A DNA stretch of 54,386 nucleotides from an uncultured Collinsella sp. GTDB lineage: Bacteria > Actinomycetota > Coriobacteriia > Coriobacteriales > Coriobacteriaceae. Under the pieces are notes generated by a model, which did no database searches, was not told where the DNA came from, and worked only from the letters and a program-made list of their open reading frames with translations. The translations under genes and the position numbers were made by a program. Shown in pieces: positions 26,341 through 35,380 of the stretch (the stretch's first letter is position 1; the number at the start of each line of letters is the position of its first letter). Location of the stretch: assembly GCA_958439425.1 (NCBI GenBank), contig CAUBVH010000015.1, positions 1 to 54,386 on the forward strand, given 5' to 3'.

Positions 26341-26931
26341 TTACGTCTTACTGGGCACGTCTAACGGAAGCAGCTCCCTAAAAGCGGAGTCGCCTTCGCC
26401 CACGTCTACCAGGCACCAGCGCTTATGACGGTCGATCTTCTTTACACGGGCCTCTTGCCCCACCAAGGGTCCCTGCTCTATGTGCAGCACGCCGTCTTCT
26501 ATGCGGGCCACGCTGTTTCGCACCACTCCGTCGTCGTCGAGTACGCTGCGGTACCAGTCCTGCGCATCGTCCGGCATGGGCGCATAGGCCCGCTCCTTAC
26601 TGCCGGCAATGCGACAGCCAAAGCTCAGCTGAGCCAAAACCTTGTCGAGTAGGGCGGCATCGCGCGTGGCGACGAAGAAGTATTCCTTGTACATGGGTTT
26701 GGTTTGGAGCGACCAGGCACCGTCCCGCTTAAACCAGAACTCCTTTTGCATCACAAAAGCGTCCTGCATCAGCTCGTGTGGGATAATGCGGCGGACCTTT
26801 TCGCAGGTCTCGCGCTCTTTACCGTTGGGGGTGTGGACCAGATACCAGCGGACGCGGCCATGCTGGCTGTTGGTAGTAGCGCCACTAAAGGCGCCCGGCA
26901 GCTGCTCTTGGCGCCGCATTGTCTGTTCCAT
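26341..26931 (-). CDS. NusG-like specialised antiterminator (RfaH/LoaP/UpxY type)
   Basis: The first gene of the polysaccharide operon codes for a 196-residue NusG paralogue. The N-terminal NGN domain is seen in RWYLVHTPNGKERETCEKVR and PMYKEYFFVATRDAALLDKV; the C-terminal KOW motif is GPLVGQEARVKKIDRHKRW. Such proteins load onto RNA polymerase and let it read through a long operon. I chose the ATG at 26931 because AAGGGGG lies six bases upstream; the open frame to 26964 runs into the leader hairpin. Its place at the head of a 16-kb operon supports operon-specific control. Confidence 0.9.
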   Translation of the reverse strand: MEQTMRRQEQLPGAFSGATTNSQHGRVRWYLVHTPNGKERETCEKVRRIIPHELMQDAFVMQKEFWFKRDGAWSLQTKPMYKEYFFVATRDAALLDKVLAQLSFGCRIAGSKERAYAPMPDDAQDWYRSVLDDDGVVRNSVARIEDGVLHIEQGPLVGQEARVKKIDRHKRWCLVDVGEGDSAFRELLPLDVPSKT

Positions 26932-26941
26932 CTCTCGCCCC

Positions 26942-26984
26942 CTTAACTTGCATCCGCGACGCACGCGGATGCAGGGGCGTTAAG
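26942..26984 (-). promoter_or_regulatory. Leader hairpin overlapping the ribosome-binding site of the NusG-like gene
   Basis: A perfect 10-bp stem TGCATCCGCG/CGCGGATGCA (26949-26958 with 26964-26973) sits inside an outer pairing CTTAAC/GTTAAG (26942-26947 with 26979-26984). An alternative pairing of CGCCCC with GGGGCG would hide the AAGGGGG ribosome-binding site at 26938-26944. The hairpin could be a translational switch or a recruitment site for the NusG-like protein. Confidence 0.55.
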
Positions 26985-27022
26985 AACAGGCCTCTCACTC
27001 GCAGCTAGGCGCAGTCGCAGAA

Positions 27023-27144
27023 GTACAGGTTTTTGTATCTTTCGACGGAGTTCATCATACCAGCAAACTGCTCGCGTTTTCCCAGATTGCACAAAATACG
27101 CCGCGAATGGGTGCATCTCCATACGCCTCTACAAAAACCTGTAC
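27023..27144. repeat. Putative invertible promoter segment with 15-bp inverted repeats
   Basis: GTACAGGTTTTTGTA (27023-27037) and its exact reverse complement (27130-27144) flank 92 bases that contain the likely promoter of the polysaccharide operon. The repeats do not extend beyond 15 bp. The layout is that of invertible promoters that switch capsule loci in gut bacteria. In this sequence the promoter points toward the operon. No recombinase gene is in the window. Two operator copies in opposite orientation are the simplest alternative. Confidence 0.6.
27054..27059 (-). promoter_or_regulatory. Extended -10 promoter of the polysaccharide operon
   Basis: On the minus strand TGGTATGAT forms an extended -10 element (TGnTATGAT) between the 15-bp inverted repeats. 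No good -35 box is visible, which is common for extended -10 promoters. Transcription would start near 27047 and give a leader of about 115 bases before the NusG-like gene. Confidence 0.5.
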
Positions 27145-27159
27145 CTTTTTGCACAACAA

Positions 27160-27185
27160 AAAAGCCGCTCTAACCAGCGGCTTTT
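27160..27185. terminator. Second terminator downstream of thrS
   Basis: AAAAGCCGCT (27160-27169) pairs perfectly with AGCGGCTTTT (27176-27185). T-runs follow on both strands, so it could work in both directions. It insulates thrS from the switchable promoter just beyond it. Confidence 0.85.
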
Positions 27186-27195
27186 CTTCGATAGA

Positions 27196-27231
27196 CAAAA
27201 AAGGCGACCGCCCGCGAGGACGATCGCCTTT
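27196..27231 (-). terminator. First terminator downstream of thrS
   Basis: AAAGGCGA (27200-27207) pairs with TCGCCTTT (27224-27231), and the minus strand continues TTTTTTGTC. It lies about 25 bases past the thrS stop. Confidence 0.85.
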
Positions 27232-27253
27232 GTCAATTCTTGTATAGTTTGTG

Positions 27254-29017
<1,764 letters not shown>

Positions 29018-29087
29018 GGGTATGTTTTCTCCTCTCGGATGCCTGATGCAAGTGCGTGCGATGCGCTCGGCGTTTTTGACTTGCATC

Positions 29088-29115
29088 ATTATAGGCAGGT
29101 TGCCTTGGTATACAA
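29088..29115 (-). promoter_or_regulatory. thrS promoter
   Basis: On the minus strand TTGTAT (29110-29115) and a consensus TATAAT (29088-29093) are 16 bases apart, about 70 bases before the thrS start. Confidence 0.65.
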
Positions 29116-29116
29116 G

Positions 29117-29147
29117 CGCCCGCCGCACCTTAATGGCACGGCGGGCG
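29117..29147 (-). terminator. Hairpin after the zinc-ribbon protein gene
   Basis: CGCCCGCCG pairs with CGGCGGGCG around a 13-base loop. It lies about 100 bases past the stop at 29244 and just before the thrS promoter. The minus-strand U-tract is weak (CTTGTAT), so it may be a partial terminator. Confidence 0.4.
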
Positions 29148-29243
29148 ATTTTCTACGCATGCTTCATCGTGTGGGCGCGGGGTGTGGGGCGCGCGTGGCT
29201 TGCGGCGTGCCCGTGGCTTGCGGCCGATCCGGCGATGGATGCG

Positions 29244-29675
29244 TTACTGGATGCGAGTTCGGCAGTAAGGGCAGACCTTCCAGTGCGCATCGAGCGGGCG
29301 ATGGCAGCTGGGGCAGACGTTGCGAACCTGGGTGTCGCACACCGGGCAGACGACGAAGTCCTTCTCGATGGGCGCGCCGCACTGCGGGCAGGTGCCGTAC
29401 TGGGCAAGCTGGCGCTCGCGCAGGGCCATGTCCAGCTCCTGCTCCTCGCGGTCGGAAGCGTAGGAGTGCGGGCGCAGGACCAGGTAGGCGATGAGGCCCA
29501 CAAACGGGATGAGGGCGATGATGCCCCATGCCACGTAGGCGCTGGCGCCGCGGCGGCGAGCGTCGATGAACACATAGACGACCGACAGCACATACAGGGC
29601 GATGATAAAGCCAACGAAGGCATAGACGACGCCCATAAGCTGCGGCGACATGAGCTCAGAGATGTACTTGGACAT
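29244..29675 (-). CDS. Small membrane protein with PLDc_N-like segment and double zinc ribbon
   Basis: The 143-residue protein starts at the ATG at 29675 (AAAGG upstream). Two hydrophobic helices (LMGVVYAFVGFIIALYVLSV and AWGIIALIPFVGLIAYLVL) make a PLDc_N-like membrane anchor. After a charged linker come four CxxC knuckles (CPQCG, CPVCD, CPSCH, CPYCR), which form a double zinc ribbon in the cytoplasm. Function is unknown; such proteins may be membrane-bound scaffolds. It is read away from the repeat array upstream. Confidence 0.8.
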   Translation of the reverse strand: MSKYISELMSPQLMGVVYAFVGFIIALYVLSVVYVFIDARRRGASAYVAWGIIALIPFVGLIAYLVLRPHSYASDREEQELDMALRERQLAQYGTCPQCGAPIEKDFVVCPVCDTQVRNVCPSCHRPLDAHWKVCPYCRTRIQ

Positions 29676-29775
29676 TACGGGTACCTTTCGGGATATTAAC
29701 AGTCCGGTCAAGTTTACCACGGGGTTTGTTTATATGGGACCACGGCTGGGTACGGGGCTGGCGCGGACACAAACA

Positions 29776-30270
29776 TCTCAATCTGTAACAGGTGGGAGCG
29801 GAATTCAGGTCTAGATGCTACAGACCGAGACACAGGGGTCCCTCCCCGATTTCAATCTCGACCTGTAACAGTTACTCGGCAAAATCGGGTCCAAATGTTA
29901 CAGATTGAGACAAAACATCCCCTCGCTGGCTTCAATCTCGATCTGTAACAACTGAGGCCGAATTTCCTCTCTTACTGTTACAGATCGAGACATTCAAAAT
30001 CCGTCGGAAGGTTTGTCTCAATCTGTAACATCTAGAACCCAAATCCTCAGCTAACTGTTGCAGATCGAGACAAAGAAAACCGTCCACACCGAATGTCTCA
30101 ATCTGTAACAGTTACTCAGCAAATACAGTCCCAGATGTTACAGATTTAGACAAACCATTCTCTCCCCGACTTAAATCTCGAACTGTAACATCTGGAACCC
30201 AAAAACAGTTCTTACTGTTACAGATCGAGAAGAACGTGCGCCTGTGGACTCAACATCTCAATCTGTAACA
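29776..30270. repeat. Array of 13 alternating inverted 15-bp motifs at exact 40-bp steps
   Basis: The motif TCTCAATCTGTAACA occurs forward at 29776, 29856, 29936, 30016, 30096, 30176 and 30256, and inverted at 29816, 29896, 29976, 30056, 30136 and 30216. Every step is exactly 40 bases, so all twelve spacers are 25 bases. Motifs differ by at most a few bases; spacers are diverged but related in two classes (for example 29871-29895 resembles 30111-30135, and 30031-30055 resembles 30191-30215). Neighbouring motifs can pair into hairpins in either register. It fills the space between two divergent genes (29675 and 30462). Not CRISPR: orientation alternates and spacers are related. Confidence 0.95.
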
Positions 30271-30429
30271 GGTAACGGCGCAAACCGCGAGGTTGGGCGG
30301 GAAGACCTCGCGTTCTAACGTGGCCGGCATCCGTGCTGGGCCGGCCCACGCCTGCCGTTGGCGGATGCTGCGGGGCTGTTCGCCGCATTGCCGCCGCGCT
30401 GGGGGTGTGCAGACCGTAGGATAGTCTTA

Positions 30430-30444
30430 TTGACAGCCTGTCAA
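30430..30444. promoter_or_regulatory. Perfect palindromic operator before the glycerol-3-phosphate operon
   Basis: TTGACAGCCTGTCAA is a 7-1-7 perfect palindrome ending 17 bases before the GTG start at 30462. A dimeric repressor bound here would block the operon. The regulator is not in the window. Another hairpin (30322-30328 with 30340-30346) lies upstream. Confidence 0.55.
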
Positions 30445-30461
30445 CTCGTCTGGGAGGCACT

Positions 30462-31925
30462 GTGACGGAAACGTTTGATATCGCGATTGTGGGCGCTGGC
30501 ATCACCGGGTGCGCCATCGCGCGGCAGCTCACGCGCTATGACCTGACCATTTGCGTGGTCGAGGCGGCCAACGATGTCGCCCTAGGCGCATCGAAGGCCA
30601 ATGGCGGCCTGGTACACGCCGGCTACGATCCGGCGCCGGGCACCGTAAAGGCGCAGGTCAACGCCCGCGGCTGCGAGCTATATGGCACGTGGGCCCAGGA
30701 GCTTGGATTTTTGTTCCGCCGCACCGGGTCGATGGTGCTGGGGTTTAACGACGAAGACCGCGCACACCTAGAGAAGCTGCGCCAGAATGGCCTGGCCAAC
30801 GGCGTGCCCGAGTTGTCGATTATCGGCACCGAGCGCATCCACGAGCTGGAACCGCGTGCGAGCGCCAAGGCGACGTGCGCGCTGTGGTGCCCCTCGACTG
30901 GATTTGTCGATCCCTTTGAGGTCGCCATTGCCGCGCGGGAGAACGCCGTGGCCAACGGGGTGACGTTTATTCGGTCGGCTCCGGTGGAAGCAATTGAGGT
31001 TGCTGACGGCGAGACTACCGACGGGGCTGCGCGCTTTACGCTGGTGACGCCTGTCGGCGATGTGCGCTGCCGCTATCTGATCAACGCCGCGGGCAACGGT
31101 GCAGCGGACATCTCGCATATGGCGGGCGCCGAGGAGTTCCAGATGGTCTGGCGCCAGGGCAACATCGTGGTGCTGGACAAGGAGCCGCGCGCGCTCATGC
31201 CGCTCTACCCCGTGCCCACGCCAGTGTCCAAGGGCGTAATCGTCACGGGCACGGTCCACGGCAACACCGTGATCACCGCGACCGCTGCCGTGCGCGAGCC
31301 GGGCGACACGCAGACCTATGCAAGCGATGTGAACGCGCTGCTGACGGGAGCGCGCAAACTGGTTCCCGATCTGGACACGCGCCGCGTGGTGCGCGCGTTT
31401 GCCGGCGGGCGCCCGGTCATTAAGGGAACGAATGACTTCTTTATTGGGCAGTCCGCCGTGGTGCCGGGCCTGTTCCAGGCGGCGGGCATTCAGTCGCCAG
31501 GCGTGGCGAGCGCGCCGGCCATTGCCGAGCGCATGGAGCACGTGATGCGCGAGGCGGGCGTTGCTTTGCGCGAGCGGGCCGATTGGGATCCAATTCGCAG
31601 CGCGCCGGACGACTTTGACCGTGCGCCGCTTGCGCGCAAGGAGGAGCTCATTGAGTCCGACCCTGCATGGGGGCAGATCGTCTGCCGCTGCGAGACGGTG
31701 CCCGAGGCCGAGATTGTGGCCGCGATTCGACGCCGCCCGGGTGCGGTTTCGGTCGAGGGCGTCAAACGTCGCTGCCGCGCGGGCATGGGTCGGTGCCAGA
31801 GTGGTTTTTGCCAGAGCCGCGTGGTGGCAATCCTGGCCCGAGAGCTGGGGTGTGTTCCCAGCGAGGTGCTGCTGGAGGATGTCGGATCTTGGCTGGTTGA
31901 GGGACCTTTGAAGGGGGTGCGCTAG
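30462..31925 (+). CDS. GlpA-like FAD-dependent glycerol-3-phosphate dehydrogenase with BFD-type iron-sulfur domain
   Basis: A 487-residue flavoprotein starting with GTG at 30462 (GGGAGG upstream). The DAO-type FAD fold opens with FDIAIVGAGITGCAIARQLT; AFAGGRPVIKGTNDFFIG lies in the catalytic part. The C-terminal 90 residues carry a BFD-like [2Fe-2S] domain (VCRCETV then CRAGMGRCQSGFC). Genes of this type with the next two form an anaerobic glycerol-3-phosphate oxidising complex in many anaerobes; other 2-hydroxy acids are possible. It is followed by its partner one base later. Confidence 0.85.
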   Translation: MTETFDIAIVGAGITGCAIARQLTRYDLTICVVEAANDVALGASKANGGLVHAGYDPAPGTVKAQVNARGCELYGTWAQELGFLFRRTGSMVLGFNDEDRAHLEKLRQNGLANGVPELSIIGTERIHELEPRASAKATCALWCPSTGFVDPFEVAIAARENAVANGVTFIRSAPVEAIEVADGETTDGAARFTLVTPVGDVRCRYLINAAGNGAADISHMAGAEEFQMVWRQGNIVVLDKEPRALMPLYPVPTPVSKGVIVTGTVHGNTVITATAAVREPGDTQTYASDVNALLTGARKLVPDLDTRRVVRAFAGGRPVIKGTNDFFIGQSAVVPGLFQAAGIQSPGVASAPAIAERMEHVMREAGVALRERADWDPIRSAPDDFDRAPLARKEELIESDPAWGQIVCRCETVPEAEIVAAIRRRPGAVSVEGVKRRCRAGMGRCQSGFCQSRVVAILARELGCVPSEVLLEDVGSWLVEGPLKGVR

Positions 31926-31926
31926 G

Positions 31927-33291
31927 ATGGCGAGCTTTGAAGTGAATGCAGCGAGCGCGACCGACGGCGCCGCGGACGCCGTACCGACGCAGGCGTTCGA
32001 CGTGGTCGTTATCGGCGGCGGACCTGCCGGCATGGCGGCCGCACTTGCCGCGCATAAGGCCGGCGCGCACGTGGCCATCGTGGAGCGCGAGCAGCACCTG
32101 GGCGGAATACTCCGCCAATGCATCCACCCGGGCTTTGGCCTTTCGCACTTTAAACAAGAGCTCACCGGTCCCGAGTACGCGCAGCGCTTTATCGACCAGG
32201 TGCGCGCGACCAACATTGCGCTGTTCTTGGGCAGCATGGTGATAGGAATTGATTCGGGCGAGTCCGCGGTAGACGCCGCGGTCCACACCGTCACGCTCAT
32301 GAATCCCTCCGGTATGCTGCAGCTCACCGGGCGTGCCGTCGTCCTTGCCATGGGCTGCCGCGAACGAACGCGCAGCGAGATCAAGATCCCCGGCAGCCGA
32401 CCCGCCGGCGTGTTTACGGCCGGCTTGGCGCAGAGATACATCAATATCGAGAACCTCAAACCCGGGTCGCGCGCCGTCATTTTGGGCTCGGGCGACATTG
32501 GACTCATCATGGCGCGCCGCTGCACGCTCGAGGGGATTTCCGTCGAGGGCGTGTACGAGCTCATGCCGTACGCCAACGGGCTGCGCCGCAATGTTAAGAA
32601 CTGCCTGGACGACTTTGGCATTCCGCTTCACCTGTCCACCACCGTCACGCGCGTGATCGGACACGACCGCGTAGAAGCCGTCGAGGTGAGTCGGGTCGAC
32701 GAGCACCTGGCACCCATTCCGGGGACCGAGCGTGTTGTTCCGTGCGACACGCTACTGCTTTCGGTGGGCCTGATTCCCGAAAACGAGCTTTCGGTTGCCG
32801 CGGGCGTGGAGCTGGACCCACGTACGCGCGGTGCAGTGGTGGATCAGAACCTGCAGACGGGCGTGCCGGGCATATTTGCCTGCGGCAACGTGCTGCACGT
32901 GCACGACCTGGCAGACAACGTGACGACCGAGTCCGAACGTGCTGGTGCGGCTGCGGCGGCGTGGGCGTTGGGGGCTGTCGGCACCGCGGCGGGCGCTGCG
33001 AACGCGGGCTGCGAGCTCACGGTCTCCCCTGCCGGCATCGCAGGCTACGCACTGCCGGGACGCATCACGGCCGTGTCACTCACTAAGCTCAACTTCCGCG
33101 TACGTCGGCCGGTCGATGCTGCCCGCGTGCGCATTCTGGCAGGCAACGAGGAGCTGTTTGCAGGCAAGGTTCGCCCGTTTAAACCGAGCGTCATGGAAAG
33201 CTTCCCGCTACCGGCAAAGGTGATTCAGCGCGCACTCGATATGGGCGTTAGCGAGATTGTCCTGTCCGTCCACCCCGCTGAGGAGGCGTAG
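31927..33291 (+). CDS. NAD(P)/FAD-dependent oxidoreductase partner subunit
   Basis: The 454-residue protein has two dinucleotide-binding folds: FDVVVIGGGPAGMAAALAAH near residue 25 and RAVILGSGDIGLIMARRCTL near residue 185, plus GIFACGNVLHVHDLADNVT for FAD near residue 320. It resembles the small pyridine-nucleotide oxidoreductases that pair with GlpA-like or HcnB-like dehydrogenases and would pass electrons between the flavin, iron-sulfur centres and NAD(P). It lies one base after the GlpA-like gene and four bases before the DUF1667 gene. Confidence 0.88.
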   Translation: MASFEVNAASATDGAADAVPTQAFDVVVIGGGPAGMAAALAAHKAGAHVAIVEREQHLGGILRQCIHPGFGLSHFKQELTGPEYAQRFIDQVRATNIALFLGSMVIGIDSGESAVDAAVHTVTLMNPSGMLQLTGRAVVLAMGCRERTRSEIKIPGSRPAGVFTAGLAQRYINIENLKPGSRAVILGSGDIGLIMARRCTLEGISVEGVYELMPYANGLRRNVKNCLDDFGIPLHLSTTVTRVIGHDRVEAVEVSRVDEHLAPIPGTERVVPCDTLLLSVGLIPENELSVAAGVELDPRTRGAVVDQNLQTGVPGIFACGNVLHVHDLADNVTTESERAGAAAAAWALGAVGTAAGAANAGCELTVSPAGIAGYALPGRITAVSLTKLNFRVRRPVDAARVRILAGNEELFAGKVRPFKPSVMESFPLPAKVIQRALDMGVSEIVLSVHPAEEA

Positions 33292-33295
33292 AGTC

Positions 33296-33694
33296 ATGAG
33301 CACAAACGCGATTGAAACGCTGCAGTTCAACTGCACCACCTGCCCATCCGAGTGCCTCCTGACCGTGGAGGTCGAGCGCAGCGCAGACGGCGCCGTGGCA
33401 GAGGTGCGCTCCGTAACCGGCAACAGCTGCCCGCGCGGTGATAAGTTTGCACATCAGGAGCTCACCTGCCCCATGCGCGTGCTTACCACGACCGTGGCCG
33501 TATCCGGCGGCGACGAGGCGCTGCTGCCCGTGCGCACGGCCGAAGCCATCCCGCTGGCACTCCATGCCCAGGCGATGGACCTCATCCGGGGCCTAAAGGT
33601 CAAAGCCCCCATCCGCATGAGCGATGTAGTCCTCCCCAACCTCCTAGATACCGGTACCGACCTCATCGCCAGCATGGACATCGACCCCGTCTAA
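33296..33694 (+). CDS. DUF1667 small cysteine-rich subunit
   Basis: A 132-residue DUF1667 protein with four conserved cysteine groups: CTTCPSECLL, NSCPRGDKFA and LTCPMRV, which probably hold an iron-sulfur cluster or zinc. DUF1667 genes are regular third members of GlpA-like/oxidoreductase operons. The start ATG at 33296 follows a strong GAGGAGG site that lies in the end of the previous gene. The exact electron-transfer role is not known. Confidence 0.88.
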   Translation: MSTNAIETLQFNCTTCPSECLLTVEVERSADGAVAEVRSVTGNSCPRGDKFAHQELTCPMRVLTTTVAVSGGDEALLPVRTAEAIPLALHAQAMDLIRGLKVKAPIRMSDVVLPNLLDTGTDLIASMDIDPV

Positions 33695-33754
33695 GCAGTT
33701 AATTTGGGACGGGGCTCTTTTAGCTACCCCGCCATCCACCCCGCCCCTCCTCAA

Positions 33755-33817
33755 TTGCGGTGAAATAGTTCCTGATTTCCGCCAAAACCCCGGTATCCAG
33801 GAACTATTCCACCGCAA
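33755..33817. repeat. Palindrome with 20-bp arms and a 23-base spacer, copy 1
   Basis: TTGCGGTGAAATAGTTCCTG (33755-33774) and its reverse complement with one mismatch (33798-33817) flank 23 bases. A second copy at 35277-35339 has the same arm and spacer lengths but an unrelated spacer. Confidence 0.9.
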
Positions 33818-33861
33818 CTATCATTGGAATCGGTATTTAGCCTGTGCCTACTTTAGTGCCA

Positions 33862-34021
33862 TTTCAAAACTATGCCGGATTACGGGGCTGATTCGGAGAC
33901 CCCCATCCATACCGGCATTTTTCGATTTTTGATAAGCCGTCTACCTGCGGTTTTAATTTCGCAATTTTTCCCATGGTCAAGTAATACAGGTCCAGCCCCG
34001 TAATCCGCCATAGTTTTGAAA
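33862..34021. repeat. Core-conserved long-arm element, family 1, copy A
   Basis: Arms of 29 bases (33862-33890 and 33993-34021) are complementary with one mismatch. The interior shares the core TACCTGCGGTTTTAATTTCG and TGGTCAAG with copies B (35381-35545) and C (49636-49797), but the arms (TTTCAAAACTATGCCGGATT here) differ completely from those of B and C. A T-run (ATTTTT) near 33918 marks a terminator-like hairpin as in the other copies. Confidence 0.85.
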
Positions 34022-34161
34022 GCAGCTAATTCGGGACGACCCTCTTATGACTACTTTTACCTATCATTCCGCATGTTTGACACAGCTAAAATAGCCCCGT
34101 CCCAAATTGACTACCCTGGCGTTGGGGATACCATGGTGACACCCTAGCGAAAGGATGTTTC

Positions 34162-35250
34162 ATGGCACATGTCGATGACCAGCGTGTGGCGCGCGTGCTC
34201 GATGCGCTCGAGGCTCAGCACCCCGGCGCGCAGCTGCTCGTAAACGACCCGTGGTCGATCTATTACCTGACCGGCTTTTATGCCGATATGTTCGAGCGTT
34301 TTTGCGGCGTGCTGCTCGCGCGCGATGCCGAGCCGGTGATCCTAGTCAACGCCCTGCACCAGCTGCCCGAGTACGATAATGCCCGCGTCGCCTATCACAC
34401 CGATACCGACATCGTGGGCGACGCCATCGCTCGCGAGGTCGATCCGACCAAACCGCTCGGCATCGACACCGTCATGCGTTCCGGCTTTTTGATGCCGCTC
34501 ATGGATCGTCGCGCCGCGAGCGAGTTCTTCCTGGGCGACTTTGCCGTCACCGCCGCACGCACCCACAAGGACGAAGCCGAGCAGGAGCTCATGCGCGTGT
34601 CCTCGGCCGCAAACGACGCTGTGATGGCCGACGCCATCAAGCTCGTCCACGAGGGCGTGACGGAGCGCGAAATTGCCGACCAGATGCTCGGCCTGTACCG
34701 CAAGCACGACTGCGAGGGCTTTAGCTTTCCGCCCATCGTGAGCTTTGACGCCAACGCCGGAGACCCGCATCACGAGCCCGACGACACCGTACTCAAGCGC
34801 GGTGACGTGGTGCTGTTCGACATTGGCGGACGTCGTCGCAACTACTGCTCGGACATGACGCGCACGTTCTTTTGGGGCGAGCCGGACGAAGAGACGGCAC
34901 GCATCTACGACATCGTGCGCCGCGCCAACGAGGCCGCCGAGGCGCTCATCGCGCCGGGCGTGCGCATGTGCGATCTGGACCGTGCCGCGCGCGACGTGAT
35001 TGAGGACGCTGGCTACGGCAAGTACTTCACGCATCGCCTGGGCCACTCGATCGGCCTGCAGGACCACGAGCCAGGCGACGTTTCACTTGTCAACGAGCAG
35101 GTCGTAGAGCCGGGCATGACGTTCTCTATCGAGCCGGGCATCTACCTCCCCGGCCACACCGGCGTCCGCATCGAGGACCTTGCCCTGGTCACCGAGACCG
35201 GCGTCGAGATTCTCAACGCCTACCCCCACGATCCGGCGCGCCTAGACTAG
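34162..35250 (+). CDS. M24-family Xaa-Pro aminopeptidase/dipeptidase
   Basis: A 362-residue aminopeptidase P-like enzyme. The N-terminal creatinase-like domain (to about residue 130) is followed by the pita-bread catalytic domain with all five metal ligands: Asp in VVLFDIGGRRRNYCSDMTRT (two), His in HRLGHSIGLQDHEPG, Glu in TFSIEPGIYL and Glu in GVRIEDLALV. It cleaves peptides next to proline in the cytoplasm. It stands alone and is bracketed by related palindromic elements on both sides (33755-34021 and 35277-35545). Confidence 0.93.
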   Translation: MAHVDDQRVARVLDALEAQHPGAQLLVNDPWSIYYLTGFYADMFERFCGVLLARDAEPVILVNALHQLPEYDNARVAYHTDTDIVGDAIAREVDPTKPLGIDTVMRSGFLMPLMDRRAASEFFLGDFAVTAARTHKDEAEQELMRVSSAANDAVMADAIKLVHEGVTEREIADQMLGLYRKHDCEGFSFPPIVSFDANAGDPHHEPDDTVLKRGDVVLFDIGGRRRNYCSDMTRTFFWGEPDEETARIYDIVRRANEAAEALIAPGVRMCDLDRAARDVIEDAGYGKYFTHRLGHSIGLQDHEPGDVSLVNEQVVEPGMTFSIEPGIYLPGHTGVRIEDLALVTETGVEILNAYPHDPARLD

Positions 35251-35276
35251 CCTGGTCCCCAAGTCCCCAAACTAAG

Positions 35277-35339
35277 TTGCGGTGGATTATTTCCCAGATT
35301 GACCCACAGACGCATAATCCAGGAACTATTTCACCGCAG
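35277..35339. repeat. Palindrome with 20-bp arms and a 23-base spacer, copy 2
   Basis: Arms at 35277-35296 and 35320-35339, with a right arm CAGGAACTATTTCACCGCAG nearly identical to copy 1 and a more diverged left arm. The spacer is again exactly 23 bases but shares no sequence with copy 1. Confidence 0.85.
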
Positions 35340-35380
35340 CTGTCATGGGGCCAAGTCGACCAATTTGACAGTCTAGAGAT

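Larger units (their letters stand above)
33701..34108. repeat. Composite of nested palindromic elements between the DUF1667 gene and pepP-like gene
   Basis: The gene-free stretch 33695-34161 is almost filled by inverted repeats. A 25-base arm beginning AATTTGGGACGGGGCT (33701-33725) has its reverse complement with one mismatch at 34084-34108; a decayed direct copy lies at 34023-34053. Inside are the fixed-spacer palindrome at 33755-33817 and the long-arm element at 33862-34021, listed separately. Confidence 0.85.

Noticed and set aside
29018..29160. T-box riboswitch upstream of thrS
   Set aside because: The space between promoter and start is only about 60 bases and has no T-box consensus.
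29776..30270. CRISPR array
   Set aside because: Repeats alternate in orientation, are only 15 bases long, and the spacers are related to each other; no cas genes are present.
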